The translations under genes and the position numbers were made by a program. Of a stretch of 64,000 nt of DNA, positions 39,860 to 47,055 are shown piece by piece; positions within the stretch are counted from its first letter, which is position 1; every line of letters begins with the position of its first letter. The notes beneath the pieces are model-generated. The model saw only the letters and a list, made by a program, of their open reading frames with translations. It had not been told where the DNA came from and searched no databases. The stretch is from Akkermansia muciniphila (lineage in GTDB: Bacteria; Verrucomicrobiota; Verrucomicrobiia; Limisphaerales; BJHT01), in NCBI GenBank assembly GCA_945861535.1, contig CAMAUZ010000003.1:124001-188000 (forward strand). The letters are read 5' to 3'.

Positions 39860-40089
39860 GCGACGGAAGGCGCGCGTCCGCTCCCCGGTTGCAGCCAGTC
39901 CAAACGCGTCCTGTCCTCCCGCACCCCAGCGCCCGCCCTGGAGCGCCGAACTCCAGTTCGGCGCGGCGAAATCCCGCCAGGGTTCGCCACCAACTCCTCA
40001 GCTTCAAGTTCGCTCCCTGAGCTCGGAACTTTGAGCTTGGAACTTTGAGCTTTGAGCTTCCCCCACTCCCTCCCCTACCCTGCGCGCGC

Positions 40090-40938
40090 ATGAAACATTT
40101 CGCCACTCTCACAGTCATCGGCCGGGACAAGACCGGCGTCATCGCGCGGGTCACCAGCTTTCTCTTCGAGCAGAAGGCGAACATTGAGGGCCTCGAGGAA
40201 CAGGTCACCCGCGGGCAGTTCAGCATGACGCTGCAGGCCTCGTGGCGCGGCCGCGACCTCCAGCGCGAGGCCGTCGTGGCGGGGCTCGCCGCGCTCGCCA
40301 CCGCGCTGGCGATGGAAATCAAAATCCGTTTCACCGAACCGCACCGCCGCCAGCGCATGGCCATCTTCGTCACGCGCGAAACCCATTGCCTCGAAGCCAT
40401 TCTCGCCGCCAGCAAAGCCCGCCAACTCGCCCGCGCCGAACCCGTCCTCATCCTCTCCAACCACACCGATCTCGAAGCCATCGCCCGCCGCCACCGCATT
40501 CCCTTCGCGCACGTCCCGTGGGTCGAACGCGTCTCCGCCGAGACGCAGGCGCTCCGGCTGCTCGAGGAACACGAGGTCGATTTCGTCGTCCTCGCGCGCT
40601 TCATGAAGATCCTCTCGCCCAACTTCGTGTGGCGCTACAAGAACAAGATCATCAACATCCACCCCTCGCTCCTGCCCAGCTTCCCCGGCGCGCAGGCCTA
40701 TCGTCAGGCCTATGAACACGGGGTGAAAATCGCCGGCGTCACCGCCCACTTCGTCAGCATGCACCTGGACGAAGGTCCCATCATCGCGCAGGGCAGCTTC
40801 AATATTCTCCCCGGCGCGAGCCTCCCGGAAATCACCGCTGCCGGGCAGCGCCTCGAGGCCCGCGTGCTCCTCCGCGCCATCAAACTTTTCCTCGCCAAAC
40901 GCCTCGATGTTTACTGGGGCACCGTGAAACAGGTGTGA
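40090..40938 (+). CDS. purU: Formyltetrahydrofolate deformylase
   Basis: Hydrolyses 10-formyl-THF to formate and THF, balancing one-carbon pools. The 282-residue product has an N-terminal ACT regulatory domain (ATLTVIGRDKTGVIARVTSF) and a C-terminal formyltransferase-type catalytic domain with VVLARFMKILS, the Asn-His motif NIHPSLLPSFPG and HFVSMHLDEGPIIAQG, which contains the catalytic Asp. Layout and length match PurU rather than PurN, which lacks the ACT domain. The ATG at 40090 starts the ACT domain directly. Upstream (39860-40089) is a half copy of family G; downstream are repeat families C and B. Confidence 0.94.
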   Translation: MKHFATLTVIGRDKTGVIARVTSFLFEQKANIEGLEEQVTRGQFSMTLQASWRGRDLQREAVVAGLAALATALAMEIKIRFTEPHRRQRMAIFVTRETHCLEAILAASKARQLARAEPVLILSNHTDLEAIARRHRIPFAHVPWVERVSAETQALRLLEEHEVDFVVLARFMKILSPNFVWRYKNKIINIHPSLLPSFPGAQAYRQAYEHGVKIAGVTAHFVSMHLDEGPIIAQGSFNILPGASLPEITAAGQRLEARVLLRAIKLFLAKRLDVYWGTVKQV

Positions 40939-40965
40939 GTGGGCGTCGCCGCGCGCGGCTTCCGC

Positions 40966-41121
40966 GTAGCGCAGACTTCCAAGTCTGCTGTGTCGCGGGT
41001 TTCCAAACCCGCGGGCCGTCCGGCTTCCCGCGACGCCTTGTCTCGACTTACGCGCTCGAAACGCCGCGGCCCCTGCCGATTTGGAAATCGGCGATACAGC
41101 AGGTTTGGAAACCTGCGCTAC
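40966..41121. repeat. Family C hairpin-array repeat
   Basis: Starts GTAGCGCAGACTTCCAAGTC and ends with the mirror TTTGGAAACCTGCGCTAC. Hairpins: GCAGACTT-CC-AAGTCTGC, GCGGGTTT-CC-AAACCCGC, CCGATTTGGAAATCGG and GCAGGTTTGGAAACCTGC. The two outer hairpins differ in two stem positions and both sides differ together, so pairing is preserved. A degenerate copy is at 18117-18270. Confidence 0.85.
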
Positions 41122-41165
41122 GGGGCAGTGCGCGGCGGTGCGGAGGCGTGCGGAGGCTCCGGTGC

Positions 41166-41305
41166 TGTGGGGCAGGCTTCCAGCCTGCCAGTTCGGGCGG
41201 CATCCTGCCGCCCGTTCCCGACGGCCGACGGCAGGGCCGGTCACCGGGTGGCAACACGGGACAGGGATTCCCCGTGAACTGGCAGGCAAGGATGCCTGCC
41301 CCACA
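41166..41305. repeat. Family B hairpin-array repeat, copy 2
   Basis: Starts TGTGGGGCAGGCTTCCAGCC and ends AAGGATGCCTGCCCCACA. Hairpins: GGCAGGCT-TCC-AGCCTGCC, CGGGCGGCATCCTGCCGCCCG, ACGGGACAGGGATTCCCCGT (imperfect) and GGCAGGCAAGGATGCCTGCC. It directly precedes the S4 gene, which has copy 3 in the same orientation on its other side. Confidence 0.88.
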
Positions 41306-41418
41306 CGCGCGGTGCGGGAGCCAGACCGTCCGCCAGAAACTGAGATGCGCCCGATCGGTGCTCCGCCGTGCGCGCGGCGTTGTGACCAACGCCGCGAGGC
41401 AATAGTGTGCGCGGCGAA

Positions 41419-41796
41419 ATGAGTGCTCCAGAAACAGTGCGGATCGACAAATGGTTGTGGGCGGTGCGGCTCTACAAGACCCGCTCGCTGGCAACCGAGG
41501 CGTGCAAGGCGGGCCACGTCACCATCGACGGTCACCCGGTGAAACCCGCGCGCGACGTGCGGATCGGCGAGACGATCACGGCACTCGCGGGCGAAGTACG
41601 GCGCACGCTGCGCGTGCTGGCGTTGCTCGAACAACGCGTCGGTGCGCCGCTGGTGAAACAGTTCGCGGAGGACCTCACCCCGGCCGCCGAGTTGGAGAAA
41701 CAGCGCGATCCGGGCGCACGTCCGCTGTTCCTCCGCCCCAAAGGCGCAGGCCGTCCGACGAAGAAGGAACGGCGCGAGTTGGAGGAGTTCTTGTAA
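41419..41796 (+). CDS. S4-domain RNA-binding protein (Hsp15/HslR-like)
   Basis: A 125-residue protein with an N-terminal S4 RNA-binding domain (VRIDKWLWAVRLYKTRSLAT and HVTIDGHPVKPARDVRIG, about residues 7-65) and a basic, charged C-terminal tail (KGAGRPTKKERRELEEFL). This is the layout of Hsp15, which rescues stalled 50S subunits carrying peptidyl-tRNA; that role is from the family. The ATG at 41419 is preferred; an in-frame GTG at 41407 adds four residues. The gene is bracketed by two directly oriented family B repeats (41166-41305 and 41828-41968), an arrangement that could permit deletion by recombination. Confidence 0.9.
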   Translation: MSAPETVRIDKWLWAVRLYKTRSLATEACKAGHVTIDGHPVKPARDVRIGETITALAGEVRRTLRVLALLEQRVGAPLVKQFAEDLTPAAELEKQRDPGARPLFLRPKGAGRPTKKERRELEEFL

Positions 41797-41827
41797 GGCG
41801 CGTCGATTTTGGAAAGCGCACCGGTGG

Positions 41828-41968
41828 TGTGGGTCAGGCTTCCAGCCTGACAGTTCGGGCGGCATCCCTGCCGCCCGTTCCATCGGTGGGCATGGCGCGG
41901 CGTGGCGGCACCAAGAACACGGGGCAGGGATGCCCCGTGAACCGGCAGGCAAGGATGCCTGCCCCACA
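41828..41968. repeat. Family B hairpin-array repeat, copy 3
   Basis: Same plan as copy 2, but the first stem is GTCAGGCT-TCC-AGCCTGAC where copy 2 has GGCAGGCT-TCC-AGCCTGCC: a paired change on both sides of the stem. Further hairpins are CGGGCGGCATCCCTGCCGCCCG, ACGGGGCAGGGATGCCCCGT and GGCAGGCAAGGATGCCTGCC. Confidence 0.88.
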
Positions 41969-42034
41969 CGCGGGGTGTGATTAAAAGTGGGTGAACTGGT
42001 TCTCGGCCAGGTTCAGTGGCGGGCCCGCCGCCGG

Positions 42035-42110
42035 TAGGGCGCGTCTGTCCGCAGCGCGCCGCGGCCCCGTGCGTACCCGCAACGGCGCGCTGCGGACAGA
42101 CGCGCCCTAC
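42035..42110. repeat. Family A tandem-hairpin repeat
   Basis: A 76-bp palindrome, left arm GTAGGGCGCGTCTGTCCGCA then GCGCGCCG, right arm its complement. Each arm folds with loop TCCG. It lies between a family B repeat and the E2 gene; the gap 41797-42309 contains no gene. Confidence 0.9.
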
Positions 42111-42309
42111 CCACGTGCTTGCCTCACCCGCCTTTAATCACACCCCCACACGCGCCTCGCGGGAAAATGCCGTTGCAAATTCGGCGGACGGCCCGGATGG
42201 TCCGCGCGGTTTGCGGGCGGACGCGCGCTGAACCCACCGGTCTGGGTGGCAATTGGCGCGCGTTTTTCATGCCCGTTTCCCGGTTCGTCAGACCGGGGCG
42301 ATTGCGCGT

Positions 42310-43617
42310 ATGGACGTTAAATTACCGAGATTAGGCGAAGGTTCCGAGTCGGGTGTCGTGGTCGGCATCCTGGTCAAAGAGGGCCAGGTGGTGACCAAGG
42401 GCCAGACGATTCTGGAACTGGAAAATGAAAAGGCCGTGGCACCCATCCCGGCCCCGGCCGCCGGGACCGTCGCGAAGATTCGCGTGAAGGAAGGCGACCG
42501 CGTCGCCGTGGGCCAGGTGGTGTTGTCCCTCGTCGTCGTCGGCGAAACGGCCGCCCCGTCCGCGCCTCCGCCCGCGCCCGCGCCCGTCTCCACGCCGGTC
42601 GCAAACACTGCGGCACCCGAGACGCCCGCGAGCGATTCCGCCGCGTCGGCCGACGATTCCGCCGAGCCTGCCAAGTCGATCCACCCGCCCGCCGCCGCGC
42701 CGTCGATCCGGCTGCTGGCGCGACAACTGGGCATTGACCTCACGAAAGTGCGCGGCAGCGAAAACGGCGGGCGCATCGTGCTGGCGGACCTGCGGGCATA
42801 CATCCAACGCTTGGAAAAACTCGCGACCGCGAGCAAGAGCGCCAAGCCGGCCGCGCCACCCGCCGCCGCCGCCACGCCCGCGCCGGTGGTCGAGTCGATT
42901 GATTTCTCCAAGTGGGGTCCCGTGACCAAGAAGCCGCTGTCCGTGCTGCGCAAAGTGATCAGCCACCGGATGACGGAGAACTGGAACACGATCCCGCACG
43001 TCACGCAGTTCGACAACGCGGACATCACGGCGCTGCTCGAGTTGCGCAAGCAGCACGCCGCCGCCTACGCGGCGAAGGGCGCGCATCTCACGCTGACGGG
43101 CTTCGCGATCAAGGCCGTCGTCGCGGCGTTGAAGCTGCATCCGACCTTCAACGCCAGCATCGACGCGGCGACGGGCGAAGTGGTGCTCAAGAATTATTTT
43201 CACATCGGCATCGCGGTCGATACCGACGGCGGACTGCTCGTGCCGGTCATTCGCGACGCGGACAAGAAGAGCCTTTTCGAGTTGTCGAAGGAGTTGCAGG
43301 ACCTCGCCACGCGGGCACGCGACCGCAAGGTGGCGCTCGAGGAAATGAAGGGCGGCACCTTCACCATCTCCAACCAGGGCGGCATCGGCGGGGCGCACTT
43401 CACGCCCATCGTGAACAAGCCCGAAGTGGCCATCCTCGGCCTCGGCCGCGGCGCATGGCAGGCCGTCGTGCGCGAGAAAAAAATCGAGCCGCGGATGCTC
43501 CTCCCCATCGGGCTTTCCTACGATCACCGGCTCATCGACGGCGGCACGGCGGCGCGGTTCACGGTCGATCTGGTGCGGGCCTTCGAGACTTTCACGGAAG
43601 CGGACGTGCGCCTGTAA
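42310..43617 (+). CDS. Dihydrolipoamide acyltransferase, E2 of a 2-oxoacid dehydrogenase complex
   Basis: Core subunit of a pyruvate- or related 2-oxoacid dehydrogenase complex, passing acyl groups from lipoyl arms to CoA. The 435-residue protein has one N-terminal lipoyl domain with the lipoylated Lys in ELENEKAVAP (about residue 42), an Ala/Pro hinge, a peripheral subunit-binding domain (PSIRLLARQLGIDLTKVRG, about 135-170), a second hinge, and the catalytic domain ending SYDHRLIDGGTAARF with the active His. The ATG at 42310 starts the lipoyl domain. The lpd gene follows after 46 bases; no E1 gene is in the window, so the exact substrate (pyruvate, 2-oxoglutarate or branched acids) stays open. 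Confidence 0.93.
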   Translation: MDVKLPRLGEGSESGVVVGILVKEGQVVTKGQTILELENEKAVAPIPAPAAGTVAKIRVKEGDRVAVGQVVLSLVVVGETAAPSAPPPAPAPVSTPVANTAAPETPASDSAASADDSAEPAKSIHPPAAAPSIRLLARQLGIDLTKVRGSENGGRIVLADLRAYIQRLEKLATASKSAKPAAPPAAAATPAPVVESIDFSKWGPVTKKPLSVLRKVISHRMTENWNTIPHVTQFDNADITALLELRKQHAAAYAAKGAHLTLTGFAIKAVVAALKLHPTFNASIDAATGEVVLKNYFHIGIAVDTDGGLLVPVIRDADKKSLFELSKELQDLATRARDRKVALEEMKGGTFTISNQGGIGGAHFTPIVNKPEVAILGLGRGAWQAVVREKKIEPRMLLPIGLSYDHRLIDGGTAARFTVDLVRAFETFTEADVRL

Positions 43618-43663
43618 GCGCGCCGCGAGCGGACCAATTCAACCAACTTTTTCACACAGCGTC

Positions 43664-45088
43664 ATGGAGCCGATCAAAACTGACATCGTAGTCTTGGGTG
43701 CGGGACCGGGCGGATACGCCGCCGCGTTTTACGCCGCCGACATGGGCAAAAAAGTCATCCTCGTCGAGCAGGACAAACGCCTCGGCGGCGTGTGCCTGAA
43801 CCGCGGCTGCATCCCGTCGAAAGCGCTCTTGCAGGCGACGAAGCTGATCACCGAGGCGCGCGAGTCGGCGCATCGCGGCATCACCTTCGCGTCGCCGCAG
43901 GTGGACCTCGCGAAGCTGCGCGCGTGGAAGGAATCCGTGCTCGAGAAGCTCGGCGGCGGCATCAAGGCGCTGGCGCAGAAGCGCGGCGTGCAGGTGATCC
44001 AGGGGCGCGGACATTTCGAAGGTTCGCAATCGCTACGCGTGGAAAATGAGCAGGGCCAGCAGTTCATCAGCTACGACAAGGCGATCATCGCCGTCGGTTC
44101 ACGCTCGGCGCTGCCCAAGGCTTTCGACCTCGGCAACCCGCGCATCATGACCTCGCGCGGCGCGCTCGAACTCGAGGAGATTCCGCAGGATTTGCTCATC
44201 GTCGGCGGCGGCTACATCGGCATGGAACTGGGCACGGTCTATGCCGGGCTGGGCACCAACGTCGTCGTCATCGAGGCGCTCGACACGATCCTCGCCGGCG
44301 CGGACGCAGACCTCGTTCGACCGGTGGCGGCGCGCGCGAAAAAGATGTTCAAGGAAATCCGCGTCAAGGCTCGCGTGCTCAAAATGTCCACCGTCGGCAA
44401 GCAGATCAAAGTCGAGACCGAGCTGGACGGCCAACGCCGCGAAGAGCTGTACGACCGCGTGCTCGTCGCCGTCGGGCGCTCGCCGAATTCCGGCGATCTC
44501 GGCTTGGAACAAACGAAAGTCGAGAAGGACGAGAAGGGTTTCATCCAGGTCAACGCCCGGCAGGAAACCGCCGACCCGGCGATCTACGCCATCGGCGACA
44601 TCACGGGCGGTCTGATGCTCGCGCACAAGGCGGCCAAGGAAGCGCGCATCGCCGTCGAGTGCATTCTGGGCGAAGACAGCCGCTTCGAGCACGTCGTGCC
44701 CGCCGTGGTTTTCACCGATCCCGAGGTGGCCTGGTGCGGCCTCACCGAGAACGAAGCCAAGGTCAAAGACATTCCGATCACCGTCGCGAAATTCCCCTGG
44801 GGCGCCTCCGGTCGCGCGCTCACGTATGACCGCACGGACGGCCTGACCAAGCTTATCCTCGAACCCGAAACCGAGCGCGTCCTCGGCGTCGGCATCGTCG
44901 GCCACGGCGCGGGCGAACTCATCGCCGAGGGCGTGCTCGCCGTCGAGATGGGCGCCACCGCGCGCGACCTCGCCGAGTGCATCCATCCGCACCCGACCCT
45001 CTCGGAAACCGTGATGGAAGCCGCCGAAACCTTCTTCGGCCACGCGACGCACACGCACGTGCGCAAGAGCACGGCGGCGCAGAGCTGA
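43664..45088 (+). CDS. lpdA: Dihydrolipoyl dehydrogenase (E3)
   Basis: FAD flavoprotein that reoxidises dihydrolipoamide with NAD+ in 2-oxoacid dehydrogenase complexes. The 474-residue product shows the FAD motif VVLGAGPGGYAAAF, the redox disulfide GGVCLNRGCIPSK near residue 45, the NAD-binding LIVGGGYIGMELG near residue 185, the second FAD contact IYAIGDITGG near residue 305, and the C-terminal catalytic HPHPTLSE. All key residues are present and length is normal. Close spacing after the E2 gene suggests one transcript. Confidence 0.96.
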   Translation: MEPIKTDIVVLGAGPGGYAAAFYAADMGKKVILVEQDKRLGGVCLNRGCIPSKALLQATKLITEARESAHRGITFASPQVDLAKLRAWKESVLEKLGGGIKALAQKRGVQVIQGRGHFEGSQSLRVENEQGQQFISYDKAIIAVGSRSALPKAFDLGNPRIMTSRGALELEEIPQDLLIVGGGYIGMELGTVYAGLGTNVVVIEALDTILAGADADLVRPVAARAKKMFKEIRVKARVLKMSTVGKQIKVETELDGQRREELYDRVLVAVGRSPNSGDLGLEQTKVEKDEKGFIQVNARQETADPAIYAIGDITGGLMLAHKAAKEARIAVECILGEDSRFEHVVPAVVFTDPEVAWCGLTENEAKVKDIPITVAKFPWGASGRALTYDRTDGLTKLILEPETERVLGVGIVGHGAGELIAEGVLAVEMGATARDLAECIHPHPTLSETVMEAAETFFGHATHTHVRKSTAAQS

Positions 45089-45158
45089 CGGGGATAAAGC
45101 CCCAAGGTTAAAGCTCAAAGCTCAAGGGAAGCACCAGAGCGTGGAGAAGCTCCAAGGC

Positions 45159-45377
45159 TAAGCCGTGACTATGGAGTGAGGGCGACAGGAGCGCGGCCTT
45201 CAGGCCGCAGAAGCGTGGATACTGTATGGGGCGAGCGAATTTCCAGACTCCTTTTCTGACTCACTATCGGGTGAGTGGAGGTCCGCGTTCGGGTGGTTTG
45301 GAACGTTCGCTGCGGATGAACGTTTCTGCGGCCTGAAGGCCGCGCTCCTGTCGCCCTCACTGCATAGTCACGGCTTA
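45159..45377. mobile_element. MITE-like element, family F, inserted in a family G repeat
   Basis: A 219-bp segment including a TA at each end. Terminal inverted repeats of about 57 bp: AGCCGTGACTATGGAGTGAG on the left, mirrored by CTCACTGCATAGTCACGGCT on the right, both continuing through GGCGACAGGAGCGCGGCCTT. The flanks GAAGCTCCAAGGC and GGTTCAAAGCTCAAGGGA join across a single TA into a normal family G arm (compare 60571-60603). No open frame encodes a transposase, so it would have to be moved in trans. A decayed copy is at 59203-59369 and an end fragment at 52881-52918. Confidence 0.85.
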
Positions 45378-45397
45378 GGTTCAAAGCTCAAGGGAGG

Positions 45398-45969
45398 GGC
45401 CAATACAGGCGGAACGGCGGACCTTTGACGGCGGGAGAATAACTGGCGCGTGCGCGCTGCTGGTTCAGGTTCCGTGGGTGCTAATGAGAGGGGAGGAGAT
45501 TCGATCCCGGAGCCCCCGCGGTTGTCGAATTGTCGCCCGCTTTTCCCAAGGTAGCTCGTTCCTCACACCTCGGGCTGGAGGTCGGAATCCCGTTGGGATT
45601 CTGCGTTGGAATTACCGAAAGGCATCAGCCCCAGTGTAGGGCGTCGTTTATCCCACGGCCTTGGCTGTGCCGACAAACTCAGCGCTACGCTCGCCGCAAA
45701 CGCGCCGCAAATCCCGAGACAGCGCAGCGGCGTCATCTGCGCCTCAACGAAAACCATCGCAACCAGATACGCTCCCCGTGCCCGCCAGCACCACCCAGAA
45801 GCGCGGGCGCCCCGCCGCCGTGGCGAAGCCGATCCCGACTCCCGTAATGCCGCCGTCCGCGTGGGTGACGCTCATTTTTCGATCGGTTCGTTCCCGCGCT
45901 GCTTTGGGTTTGCAGTTTGCCGGACAAGAGACGCCAGCCAAGGCAAGCCTGCTGAGTCATTGGTTCCCG
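45398..45969. other. Intergenic region without a convincing gene
   Basis: Open frames on both strands here are short and disagree with each other. Two minus-strand pieces (45744-45941 and 45563-45757) look vaguely like hydrophobic protein fragments in different frames and could be one decayed gene, but I recognise no family. Around 45585 there is a small hairpin GAATCCCGTTGGGATTC. Confidence 0.4.
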
Positions 45970-46839
45970 TCAGAATTTGGCAAAGCCGAATTCACCCTCG
46001 TAGCCGGGGAGCGGATGCCGGCCGGCCGCGACGAGTTCGAGCTGACCGGCGAGCTGGCTGGCGGCGGCTTCGCTCAACAGCCGCGGCTCGCGCAACTGGT
46101 CGGCGAGTTTTTCCATGTGAAAAACAAAGTTCACCTCGCGCCCCGAGAGCTTGCCCTCACCCGGTGCCGCGCCCACACCACCGCGATAAACAGCGCCGTA
46201 ATGCAGCACGATGCGGAACGGCAGTTCGGACGCGCCCTGCCAGCCCTTGAGCGCCGCGACCGCCCACGCCACCTGCTGTTCCGAATCGGCCGGCGCGGGC
46301 CAGCAAGCCAGGAAGCCGTCCTCGAGCACCTGGGTGATCTGGCCGCCGGATTCCTCGATGACCTGCTGACAGCCCGCCAGCCAGTCGCCGGTGACGGCGG
46401 GGACATCCTCGGCCGGAAACGTGGCGAGCACCCGCGTGGCGTCTTCGATGTCGGCCAGCAGCAGCCAGCAGGGGGCCAAACCGAGGTCGGTGCCCGCCGT
46501 GTCCAGTCCGGGGTCCGCCACGGTTTGCGGGCTGACCAGAATCGGGTGGCGGAAGGTGAACGTGCCCGAGCCGATGCCGATGCTGTCGCCATCGAGAATC
46601 AGCGTGGGCTGGGTGATCCGGCGGCCATTCAAGACCGTGCCGTGCCGGCTGCCGAGATCGACCAGCCAATACTGGTCCGAACTCCCCGGGCGGATGACGG
46701 CGTGCTGCCGCGACGCGCGCTGGTCGGCGAGCACGACTTGGTTGGTGGGCGCACGGCCGAGGGAACAGGCACCGGCGATGGCAAAGCATTCCCCGGCGGA
46801 GTTCTCGAGCCAGGCATTCGATTGGGAGGCGTTGCTCAT
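45970..46839 (-). CDS. FHA domain fused to a class III nucleotide cyclase-like domain
   Basis: A 289-residue cytosolic protein from the ATG at 46839. Residues about 10-95 form a forkhead-associated domain that reads phosphothreonine: CSLGRAP, RASRQHAVIR and GSRHGTVLNGRRI supply the conserved Gly-Arg, Ser-x-x-His and Asn-Gly. Residues about 125-275 resemble class III adenylate/guanylate cyclases: LLADIEDATRV has the first metal Asp region and ITQVLEDGFLACW the second Asp. The usual Gly of GDG is replaced by Glu, and other catalytic residues cannot be confirmed by eye, so activity is uncertain. It is divergent from the DUF1549/DUF1553 gene at 47056. The frame extends upstream to 47079 without homology. 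Confidence 0.75.
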   Translation of the reverse strand: MSNASQSNAWLENSAGECFAIAGACSLGRAPTNQVVLADQRASRQHAVIRPGSSDQYWLVDLGSRHGTVLNGRRITQPTLILDGDSIGIGSGTFTFRHPILVSPQTVADPGLDTAGTDLGLAPCWLLLADIEDATRVLATFPAEDVPAVTGDWLAGCQQVIEESGGQITQVLEDGFLACWPAPADSEQQVAWAVAALKGWQGASELPFRIVLHYGAVYRGGVGAAPGEGKLSGREVNFVFHMEKLADQLREPRLLSEAAASQLAGQLELVAAGRHPLPGYEGEFGFAKF

Positions 46840-47055
46840 GGATGGGCGGGGAAAATAGACAAAAACGAACAAAAGGGAAGTGCGGAGCGAAAGCGAGCGG
46901 GGCGCCGCGCTTCCCGGCGCGCCTCGCCAACCCGCACCCCACCTGTCGATTCGGAAATCGGCGCTCCGCCCAACCCGCGCCACACACCGAAGATTGGTTG
47001 AAACCTCCGCGCCGCGGGAGGCGTCTGAGACGGCACTCGTTCCACGAACAGTTCC

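Noticed and set aside
40966-41968. Possible CRISPR-like array (regular repeats around 41-42 kb)
   Set aside because: The repeats are palindromic elements of 76-156 bp, not short direct repeats with unique spacers, and no cas gene is present.
45563-45941. Frameshifted membrane protein gene on the minus strand
   Set aside because: Two fragments in different frames look hydrophobic but match no family I know; the evidence is too thin to call a pseudogene.
45661-47001. Long plus-strand open frame of 446 codons
   Set aside because: It is a shadow of the FHA-cyclase gene on the minus strand; the protein is compositionally odd and matches nothing, while the minus frame shows clear domains.
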